A model generated the notes under the pieces. It was not told the DNA's origin and made no database searches. It saw nothing but the letters and a program-made list of their open reading frames with translations. Made by a program: the position numbers and the translations under genes. From contig JACKKG010000001.1 of NCBI GenBank assembly GCA_020637515.1, forward strand, positions 1,518,501-1,582,500: 64,000 bases of DNA, given 5' to 3'. Each line of letters opens with the position of its first letter. Position 1 is the first letter of the stretch. Positions 57,952 to 64,000 of the stretch are shown one piece after another. Origin of the DNA: Rhodobacter sp. (GTDB lineage Bacteria; Pseudomonadota; Alphaproteobacteria; Rhodobacterales; Rhodobacteraceae).

Positions 57952-59607
57952 TCAGCGGCTGAACTTCTTGTATTTCACGCGCTTGGGTTCCACGGAATCG
58001 GGGCCCAGGCGGCGGATCTTGTCTTCCTCGTAGGCTTCGAAGTTGCCCTCGAACCATTCGACATGGGCCTCGCCTTCGAACGCCAGGATATGCGTGCAGA
58101 GTCGGTCCAGGAAGAAGCGGTCGTGCGAGATGATGACCGCGCAGCCGGCGAAATCGTCGAGCGCGGCCTCCAGCGCCTGAAGGGTTTCCACGTCCAGGTC
58201 GTTCGTCGGTTCGTCGAGCAGCAGCACGTTGCCCCCCGAGCGCAGCAGCTTCGCCATGTGCACCCGGTTGCGTTCGCCACCCGAAAGCTGGCCAACCTTT
58301 TTCTGCTGGTCGCCGCCCTTGAAATTGAACGCGCCGCAATAGGCGCGGCTGTTCATCGTGGCATCGCCCAGTTCCAGCACTTCCAGACCTTCGGAAATCT
58401 CTTCCCAGACGGTCTTGTTCGCATCCAGCGCGTCGCGCGACTGGTCCACATAGGCCAGTTTGACGGTGTCGCCATAGCTCACGGTGCCGGCGTCGGGCGC
58501 GAGCTGGCCGGTCAGCATCCGAAACAGCGTGGATTTCCCCGCGCCGTTCGGGCCGATTACGCCGACGATGCCACCCGGAGGCAGGCTGAAGCTCAGGTCC
58601 TCGATCAGCAGCTTGTCGCCCATCGCCTTCTTCAGGCCCTCGACTTCGATCACCTTGCCGCCCAGCCGCGGGCCGTTGGGAATGATGATCTGCGCAGTGG
58701 TGATTTTCTCGCGCTCGGATTTCGAGGCCATTTCCTCGTAGGCGTTGATCCGGGCCTTCTGCTTGGCCTGGCGCGCCTTGGCGCCGGCGCGGATCCATTC
58801 CAGTTCCTTTTCCAGGACCTTCTGGCGCGACTTGTCCTCGCGCGCTTCCTGCGCCAGGCGCTTGGCCTTTTGTTCCAGCCACGAGGAATAGTTCCCCTCG
58901 TAGGGGAGGCCGCGCCCGCGATCGAGTTCGAGGATCCAGCCGGTGATGTCATCCAGGAAATAGCGGTCATGGGTGACGCACAGGATCGTGCCGGAATATT
59001 CGATCAGGTGCTTTTGCAGCCAGGCGATGGTTTCAGCGTCCAGGTGGTTGGTCGGTTCGTCCAGAAGCAGCATGTCAGGCGCTTCGAGCAGCAGCTTGCA
59101 CAGGGCCACGCGGCGCTTTTCCCCGCCCGACAGGGTCGCCACGGCGGCGTCGTCCGGCGGGCAGCGCAGGGCCTCCATCGCGACGTCGATCTGGCTGTCC
59201 AGATCCCAGAGGTTCTGCGCGTCGATCTCGTCTTGCAGGCGGGCCATCTCGTCCGCGGTCTCGTCCGAGTAGTTCATGGCCAGTTCGTTGTAGCGGTCCA
59301 GCTTGGCCTGCTTTTCAGCAACCCCCAACATGACATTGCCGCGCACGTCGAGGCTGTCGTCAAGCTGCGGTTCCTGCGGCAGGTAGCCGACCCTGGCGCC
59401 CTTGGCCGCCCAGGCCTCGCCGGTGAAATCCTTGTCGATGCCGGCCATGATGCGCAGCAGCGTCGATTTCCCCGAGCCGTTCACGCCGACGACACCGATC
59501 TTCACGCCGGGCAAAAAGTTCAGGCGGATGTTCTCGAAACACTTCTTTCCGCCGGGATAGGTCTTGGACACGCCGTCCATGTGATAGACATACTGATAGC
59601 TGGCCAT
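57952..59607 (-). CDS. ettA: energy-dependent translational throttle protein
   Basis: 551 residues, ABC-F type, two ATPase domains (about 6-250 and 325-540). Walker A GVNGSGKSTLL and GPNGAGKSTLF, signature motifs LSGGEKRRVALCK and LSGGERNRVHMAK, and the linker with EYSGTILCVTHDRYFLDDITGWILELDRGRGLPYEGNYSSWLEQK. EttA binds the ribosomal E site and gates the first elongation step according to ADP/ATP. Length agrees with E. coli EttA (555). Single gene; divergent from the SPFH gene. Confidence 0.95.
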   Translation of the reverse strand: MASYQYVYHMDGVSKTYPGGKKCFENIRLNFLPGVKIGVVGVNGSGKSTLLRIMAGIDKDFTGEAWAAKGARVGYLPQEPQLDDSLDVRGNVMLGVAEKQAKLDRYNELAMNYSDETADEMARLQDEIDAQNLWDLDSQIDVAMEALRCPPDDAAVATLSGGEKRRVALCKLLLEAPDMLLLDEPTNHLDAETIAWLQKHLIEYSGTILCVTHDRYFLDDITGWILELDRGRGLPYEGNYSSWLEQKAKRLAQEAREDKSRQKVLEKELEWIRAGAKARQAKQKARINAYEEMASKSEREKITTAQIIIPNGPRLGGKVIEVEGLKKAMGDKLLIEDLSFSLPPGGIVGVIGPNGAGKSTLFRMLTGQLAPDAGTVSYGDTVKLAYVDQSRDALDANKTVWEEISEGLEVLELGDATMNSRAYCGAFNFKGGDQQKKVGQLSGGERNRVHMAKLLRSGGNVLLLDEPTNDLDVETLQALEAALDDFAGCAVIISHDRFFLDRLCTHILAFEGEAHVEWFEGNFEAYEEDKIRRLGPDSVEPKRVKYKKFSR

Positions 59608-59789
59608 GCCGCAGGCTCCAACGATAACGGGAATTTGCCCCTGTCCCTACAGGGCGCCGGCGCGTGCTGCAAGCGGTGGCTCTTTCCCTTTGGCCCGGCT
59701 TTGCCCATACTGGCGGCGTTTTCGATTGATCCGGCCGTGACGTGAAACCCGACGAACTTCTCCCACAGCCCTCTGTTATGGAGTCCCTG

Positions 59790-60671
59790 ATGTCCTCCTC
59801 GATGATCGGCGGCGGCAGCATCGTGCTGCTTCTCCTTGCCATTTTCATTATCATTTCGATTTTCCTGGGCGTGCGGATCGTGCCGCAGTCGCAGAAATAC
59901 GTTGTCGAACGCTTTGGCCGGCTGCGCGCGGTGCTGGGTCCGGGCATCAACCTGATCGTGCCCTTCGTCGATACGGTGGCGCACAAGGTGTCGATCCTGG
60001 AGCGCCAGTTGCCCAACCAGCGGCAGGACGCGATCACCACCGACAACGTTCTGGTGCAGGTGGAAACCAGCGTCTTCTATCGCATCATGGAGCCGGAAAA
60101 GACCGTCTACCGCATCCGCGACGTGGACGCGGCGATCCTGACCACGGTGGCAGGTATCGTGCGGTCCGAAATCGGCACGATGGAACTGGACGAAGTGCAG
60201 TCGAACCGCGCCCGCCTGACGCAGAAGATCGGCGCGGCGATCGCGGACGTGGTCGATGACTGGGGCATCGTCGTGACGCGCGCGGAACTGCTGGATGTGA
60301 ACCTTGACGAGGCCACGCGCGCGGCGATGTTGCAGCAGCTCAACGCCGAACGGGCCCGCCGCGCCGCCGTGACCGAGGCCGAGGGCCGCCGCCGCGCGGT
60401 GGAGCTGGCCGCCGACGGTCAGCTCTATGCCGCCGAACAGGAAGCAAAAGCCAAGCGCGTCACCGCCGACGCCGAGGCCTATGCCACCGGCGTCATCGCC
60501 GAAGCCATCGCCAAGAACGGGCTCGAGGCGGCGCAATACCAGATCGCGCTGGCCCAGGTCGAGGCGATGAAAAAGGTGGCCGAGGGGCAGGGCAAACAGA
60601 CCATCGTGCTGCCCGCGCAATTGATGGATGCCTTTGGCGACGCCTTCAAGATGCTGAAAGGAAAACCGTGA
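59790..60671 (+). CDS. SPFH/band-7 (QmcA-like) membrane protein
   Basis: 293 residues from ATG 59790, chosen because GGAG lies 6 nt upstream; GTG 59742 and ATG 59778 are in frame and possible. N-terminal hydrophobic anchor (about 8-28) then a stomatin/prohibitin domain (VRIVPQSQKYVVERFGRLRAVLGPGINLIVPFVDTVAHKVSILERQ; QSNRARLTQKIGAAIADVVDDWGI) and an Ala/Glu coiled coil. It forms ring scaffolds in the membrane, usually together with an NfeD protein, which is the next gene. Confidence 0.87.
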   Translation: MSSSMIGGGSIVLLLLAIFIIISIFLGVRIVPQSQKYVVERFGRLRAVLGPGINLIVPFVDTVAHKVSILERQLPNQRQDAITTDNVLVQVETSVFYRIMEPEKTVYRIRDVDAAILTTVAGIVRSEIGTMELDEVQSNRARLTQKIGAAIADVVDDWGIVVTRAELLDVNLDEATRAAMLQQLNAERARRAAVTEAEGRRRAVELAADGQLYAAEQEAKAKRVTADAEAYATGVIAEAIAKNGLEAAQYQIALAQVEAMKKVAEGQGKQTIVLPAQLMDAFGDAFKMLKGKP

Positions 60672-60955
60672 TGCAATCGCTCTGGTGGATCTGGATCGCC
60701 GCCGGTCTGGGGCTGGCGATCCTCGAGGTTCTGGTGCCCGGATTCCTGTTCGCAGGCTTTGCCGTGGGCGCGGTCGTCACCGGTGCCGTCATCGGACTGG
60801 GCATTCCCGGCGCTGGCTGGCTGGCGGCTTCGCCGGTCAACGCGCTGGTGGTCTTCGCGGTGATCTCGGTCGTCGCCTGGCTGGTGATGCGGTCCGTGAT
60901 GGGCGTGCGCAAGGGGCAGATGAAGCGCATCGATCACGACATCAACGAAAGCTGA
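60671..60955 (+). CDS. NfeD-family membrane protein
   Basis: 94 residues from ATG 60671, 1-nt TGATG overlap with the SPFH gene (GTG at 60668 is an alternative). Two or three hydrophobic segments (LWWIWIAAGLGLAILEVLVPGFLF; VNALVVFAVISVVAWLVMRSVMG). Partner of the SPFH protein, affecting membrane microdomains. Its 3' end overlaps the convergent IMPACT gene by 22 nt. Confidence 0.85.
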   Translation: MQSLWWIWIAAGLGLAILEVLVPGFLFAGFAVGAVVTGAVIGLGIPGAGWLAASPVNALVVFAVISVVAWLVMRSVMGVRKGQMKRIDHDINES

Positions 60956-61311
60956 TCCGCGGCTTTCAAGGTCTCCAGATAGATCCGGACCGCGTCCTGC
61001 ACATGCCGGAAGCGGTCGCCCCCAAGATGCTTGCCGCCGAACCAGCGGGTGACCACGACGATATGGTGGTGCAGCCCCTCGCGTTCCAGCATCCGCACGA
61101 TCACCATCCCCGCGCCGGCCTCGCCGTCGTCGTTCCTGACCGGCGCCCCGTCGATCAGGCAGGCCCAGGAATTGTGCGTGGCCCGGGCGAATTTCTTTTG
61201 CCGCTTCAACGCCTTCAGGAACGCCTTCGCCGCGTCCTCGGTGGCGCACGGGCCGCCCGAGACGGCGTATTTCGACCCCCGGTCGCTGATGATCCCGTCG
61301 AGAACCCGCAT
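60934..61311 (-). CDS. short IMPACT/YigZ-family protein
   Basis: 125 residues covering only the UPF0029/IMPACT domain: SKYAVSGGPC, KKFARATHNSWACL, NDDGEAGAGMVIVRMLERE and VTRWFGGKHLGGDRFRHV. Many bacterial relatives are about 200 residues with an extra C-terminal domain, which is missing here. Role unclear; in eukaryotes the domain acts in translation control. The start overlaps the LLM gene stop by 1 nt (TGATG). Confidence 0.83.
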   Translation of the reverse strand: MRVLDGIISDRGSKYAVSGGPCATEDAAKAFLKALKRQKKFARATHNSWACLIDGAPVRNDDGEAGAGMVIVRMLEREGLHHHIVVVTRWFGGKHLGGDRFRHVQDAVRIYLETLKAADQLSLMS

Positions 61312-62303
61312 CAGCCTGTCAGGCCGCGCAGGACCTCGGCGCCGATCTGGATGGACCGGATGCGCGCGGCGGGGTCGTGGATCGCGCCGGAAAAGATCAT
61401 CTCGTCGGGTTGCGTGCGCTCGATCAGCCGGGACAATTGCGCGCGCAGCGTATCCGGCCCGCCGGTCGCGGAAAACGACAGCGCGCCCTCGGCCTGCGCC
61501 AGCACGCGCGCGGGCACCAACTGGTCCAGGTTGGTGACGGGCGGCGGCAGTTTCCCGGGCTGGCCACTGCGCAGCCGGGCAAAGGACAGCACTTGCGACG
61601 ACCGCAGGAACCGGGCCTCGGCATCCGTTTCGGCGGCGAAAAGCCCGGCGGCGACCATCGCATAGGGGCGTTGCAGATAGGCCGACGGCTGAAAGCGTTC
61701 GCGGTAGATCGCCAGCGCCTCGTCCAGCGCGCCGGGCGCGAAATGCGAGGCGAACGCATAGGGCAGGCCCAGATACGCGGCCAGTTGCGCCCCGAACAGG
61801 CTGGAGCCCAGGATCCAGACCGGCACCTGCGTGCCGGTGCCGGGCACGGCCCGCACCCGGGCATCGGGGCTGTCGGGGCCCAGATAGGCCAGCAGTTCCA
61901 TCACGTCCTGGGGGAACTGGTCCTCGTTCGTCATGTGCCGCCTGAGCGCGCGCATGGTCAACTGATCGGTGCCGGGCGCCCGGCCCAGACCCAGGTCGAT
62001 GCGACCGGGATAGAGGGTCTCGAGCGTGCCGAACGCTTCGGCGACCACCAGAGGCGCGTGGTTCGGCAGCATGATGCCGCCGGCGCCCACACGGATCGTG
62101 CGGGTGGCGCCTGCGACATGGCCGATGACCACGGCGGTGGCGGCGCTGGCGATGCCGGGCATGTTGTGATGTTCCGCCAGCCAGAAGCGGTGATACCCCG
62201 CCGCCTCGGCGGCGCGTGCCAGCGCAACGGTGTTGCCCAGGGCGTCGGCCGGGGTGGCGCCCTCGGGGACGGGCGACAGGTCGAGAAGGGAATAGTGATG
62301 CAC
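61311..62303 (-). CDS. luciferase-like (LLM) flavin monooxygenase, MsnO8 type
   Basis: 330 residues. LLM family with LSPVPEGATPADALGNTVALARAAEAAGYHRFWLAEHHNMPGIASA at the N-terminus, RTIRVGAGGIMLPNHAPLVVAEAFGTLETLYPGRIDLGLGRAPGTD, and a late helical region. Uses reduced flavin supplied by a separate reductase to oxidise an unidentified substrate. Coupled to the IMPACT gene by the 1-nt overlap. No reductase gene is adjacent. Confidence 0.88.
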   Translation of the reverse strand: MHHYSLLDLSPVPEGATPADALGNTVALARAAEAAGYHRFWLAEHHNMPGIASAATAVVIGHVAGATRTIRVGAGGIMLPNHAPLVVAEAFGTLETLYPGRIDLGLGRAPGTDQLTMRALRRHMTNEDQFPQDVMELLAYLGPDSPDARVRAVPGTGTQVPVWILGSSLFGAQLAAYLGLPYAFASHFAPGALDEALAIYRERFQPSAYLQRPYAMVAAGLFAAETDAEARFLRSSQVLSFARLRSGQPGKLPPPVTNLDQLVPARVLAQAEGALSFSATGGPDTLRAQLSRLIERTQPDEMIFSGAIHDPAARIRSIQIGAEVLRGLTG

Positions 62304-62364
62304 GGCAAAGCTCCTTTGACGCGATAGCTAAGCCCTGCCGCCGCCGCTGCCAAGGCGTTGCGGG

Positions 62365-63348
62365 TCAGGGCAGCAGGTCGGCGCCGTCGCAGGCCATCGG
62401 ATCGCCCAGCGCGCAGCCGCGTTCATAGGCGACACGCGCCCGCGCGACGTCGCGCGGCACGCCCCGCCCGCCGGCCAGGATATCGCCCAGCGTGGTGCAG
62501 GCGTAGCTGTCCTGCCCGTCGCAACCGATGTCGAACAGCCGCAGCGCCTCGTCCATGTCGGGCGGCAGCCCCAGGCCCGAGCGGTGGGCCTCGGCCAAGT
62601 TGGTGCAGCCGACCGGCTCGCCGTGCGCGCAGGCCAGGCGGTAGAGGTCGCGCGCCACGGCCATGTCCTGCGCCACGCCGTCGCCGGTCTGGTGGCGAAA
62701 GCCCAGCTGCGCACAGGCCAGGAACTGGCCCGCGTCGCAGGCCCGGCGCAGCAGGGCCGCGGTGTCCTCGGGCGGGGCGCTGCCCCACAATTCCGCCAGT
62801 TGCGCCTGCCGCAAACAGGCGTCGGGCCAGCCCGAGCGGCATTGCTGATCCAGCAACGAGAACCCGGCCTGCGGTTCGCCGGGGCCGCCGCGCCCCTCGA
62901 TCCGCATCGCGGCAAAGCCGGTGCAGCCCGGGGCGGCCATCCGGTCGGGCCAGGCGTCGCAACCGGCGCGATACTGGTCGCGCGCGCTGCGGTCGCTGGC
63001 CGGCAACCCGGCCAGGCCGTTCTCATAGAGCGACCCCATGATCCCCGCAGCCAGTGCCGGCAGGGCCTGGCCGGCGTCGGTCAGCAGCGTCGCGGCGCGC
63101 GGGTCCTGAGGATCGGCGGCCAGCAGCGCGCGCGCCAGCAGCACCGCCAGAAAGGCGTCCCCCGGGGCCTGTTGCCGGGCGTCCTCGCAGGCGGCGACGG
63201 CCGCGGCCGGGTCGGCGATGCGGTAGGCGCCCGCGCTGCCCTCGATCCGGGGCAGGGCGGGGTATCCGGCCAGACGGTCGCAGGGGGTCTCTTGCGACAG
63301 GGCCGGGGTGGCGAGGGCAAACAGGGCGGCGATCAACAAGACGCGCAT
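62365..63348 (-). CDS. secreted Cys-rich Sel1-like repeat protein
   Basis: 327 residues from ATG 63348. Signal peptide (MRVLLIAALFALATPALSQ, cleavage near 19). Then Sel1-like repeats with paired cysteines of the Hcp type (CDAGQFLACAQLGFRHQTGDGV; CAHGEPVGCTNLAEAHRSGLGL; CDGQDSYACTTLGDILAGGRGV). Exported solenoid, probably for protein-protein contacts, with disulfides in the repeats. A second such gene follows leftward transcription order upstream. Confidence 0.82.
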   Translation of the reverse strand: MRVLLIAALFALATPALSQETPCDRLAGYPALPRIEGSAGAYRIADPAAAVAACEDARQQAPGDAFLAVLLARALLAADPQDPRAATLLTDAGQALPALAAGIMGSLYENGLAGLPASDRSARDQYRAGCDAWPDRMAAPGCTGFAAMRIEGRGGPGEPQAGFSLLDQQCRSGWPDACLRQAQLAELWGSAPPEDTAALLRRACDAGQFLACAQLGFRHQTGDGVAQDMAVARDLYRLACAHGEPVGCTNLAEAHRSGLGLPPDMDEALRLFDIGCDGQDSYACTTLGDILAGGRGVPRDVARARVAYERGCALGDPMACDGADLLP

Positions 63349-63406
63349 GGAGTCTCCATCCGGTGACGGGGCCGAGCCTAGCACGACACGGGCGTCTGCC
63401 AAGCCC

Positions 63407-64000
63407 TCAGCGCAGCGCGTCGGCACGCTGGCAGGCATCGCCATCGCCCGAGGCGCAGGCGCGGTCCAGCACGGCGGCGGCACGGGCGGGATCGGCCGGC
63501 ACGCCGGTGCCTGTGCGATAGGCTTCGGCCAGGTTCTCGCATCCCAGCCACAGACCTTGGGCGCAAACCCGTTCGTAGGTCGCGACGGCGGCGGCCCGGT
63601 CCTGCGGCACCCCGTCGCCGGTGGCCTGACGGCTGGCGTAGTTGTTGCACGCCATCGGGTCGCCCGCCGCGCAGGCCTGCCGATAGAGCGCCAGCGCGCG
63701 CGGCAGGTCGCGGCGCACCCGCAGCCCCTGTTCGTATTCGTAGCCCAGCGCCTGGCATCCCCGCGCCAACCCCGCGTCACAGGCGCGTTGCAGCAAGGCG
63801 ATGGCCTGATCGCCCGGTTCGGTGCCGGGGGTTTCCAGGATCAACCGGCCGAGGTTGGCGCAGCCGATCGCCGCAAAGGGCGGCGCTGCGCCGTCGCAGG
63901 CCTGACGAAAAAGCGCCCCGGCCTGCACCGGGTCCACCGGCAGACCGCCCCAGCCGTATTGGTGGAACAGGCCCAGCCAGGTCGCAACGGCCCCGGCGGG
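63407..64000 (-). CDS. Cys-rich Sel1-like repeat protein (5' end beyond the window)
   Basis: At least 197 codons, and the frame is still open at position 64000 (PAGAVATWLGLFHQYGWGGLP reads directly into the rest). Repeats with paired cysteines: CDGAAPPFAAIGCANLGRL, CDAGLARGCQALGYEYEQGLRV, CAAGDPMACNNYASRQATGDGV, CAQGLWLGCENLAEAYRTGTGV and CASGDGDACQRA. The start is not visible; a GTG at 63937 is internal to the open frame and not a likely start. Paralogous to the downstream gene, 58 nt apart. Confidence 0.78.
   Translation of the reverse strand, partial: PAGAVATWLGLFHQYGWGGLPVDPVQAGALFRQACDGAAPPFAAIGCANLGRLILETPGTEPGDQAIALLQRACDAGLARGCQALGYEYEQGLRVRRDLPRALALYRQACAAGDPMACNNYASRQATGDGVPQDRAAAVATYERVCAQGLWLGCENLAEAYRTGTGVPADPARAAAVLDRACASGDGDACQRADALR

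Noticed and set aside
57040..59745. 901-codon open frame on the plus strand
   Set aside because: Antisense to ettA and the orphan gene; a product of skewed codon use, not a gene.
63407..63937. Start of the last Sel1 gene at GTG 63937
   Set aside because: The frame remains open to the window edge with repeat-like sequence, so the gene begins outside.
1..64000. tRNA, rRNA or prophage genes
   Set aside because: Scanning gaps and both strands showed no cloverleaf or rRNA-like stretch and no phage structural gene.

Overview
The window reads as a chromosomal piece of a GC-rich alphaproteobacterium of the Rhodobacterales (Rhodobacter/Paracoccus relatives). The pointers are a phaZ-phaC-phaP-phaR storage cluster, an rpoE-chrR pair of the singlet-oxygen type, lineage-typical DUF6456 and DUF6477 genes, a GAAC-N7-GAAC SOS box in front of lexA, and a trpC-moaC-moeA-lexA run. 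Almost every base is coding. Genes are tightly packed, and many neighbours overlap by 1-10 nt (ATGA, GTGA or TGATG junctions). No rRNA, tRNA, CRISPR array, transposase or prophage gene was recognised.

Layout. 1-6840: a solute/sodium symporter locus (DUF4212 subunit, VC_2705-type symporter, cNMP/CBS/DUF294 protein, small membrane protein, response regulator, membrane-anchored exonuclease with a degenerate kinase-like middle). 6922-8646: DUF1330 protein and a sulfide:quinone-oxidoreductase-like flavoprotein. 8803-13427: PHA depolymerase, synthase, phasin and PhaR, with three CTGC-N3-GCAG boxes. 13443-17226: an ASKHA/2Fe-2S corrinoid-activation type protein, DUF6477 and DUF6456 genes. 17531-28921: a tryptophan/molybdenum-cofactor region in which trpG-trpD point left and trpC-moaC-(GIY-YIG)-moeA-lexA point right. 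They are separated by a deacetylase-like protein, a DAO-family oxidase, a CaiB-like racemase and a glycerophosphodiesterase. 28971-33741: DUF599 protein and the glycolate oxidase operon glcDEF. 33738-39249: a TetR/TRAP transporter/cyclase/SMP-30 operon. 39510-41045: a pair of paralogous glycosyltransferase-like genes behind a perfect FNR box. 41171-46584: the rpoE-chrR pair and a divergent lipid-modification operon, both preceded by the same sigma-E-type promoter. 46632-52955: a complete nine-gene N-type rotary ATPase operon in the order atpDCQRBEFAG. 53161-64000: BASS/ACR3-like transporter with a TetR gene, murQ with an amino-sugar kinase, DUF302, an orphan gene, ettA, an SPFH/NfeD pair, an IMPACT-family protein, a luciferase-like monooxygenase and two cysteine-rich Sel1-repeat proteins.

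The most interesting non-gene structure is a dispersed repeat family (core CTTTGTGC-N3-AAATATCC, ending in a GGGGGCTGGCCCCC-type hairpin). There are four copies: 17388-17471, about 24603-24651, 24675-24742 and 31231-31314. Two oppositely oriented copies lie exactly in the two gaps that bound the segment carrying trpG-trpD. Reversing that segment on paper restores trpG-trpD-trpC, so a repeat-mediated inversion is a concrete, testable explanation. The other leads are the regulatory sites (sigma-E promoters, FNR box, PhaR boxes, SOS box) and the kinase-like/exonuclease fusion next to a response regulator.
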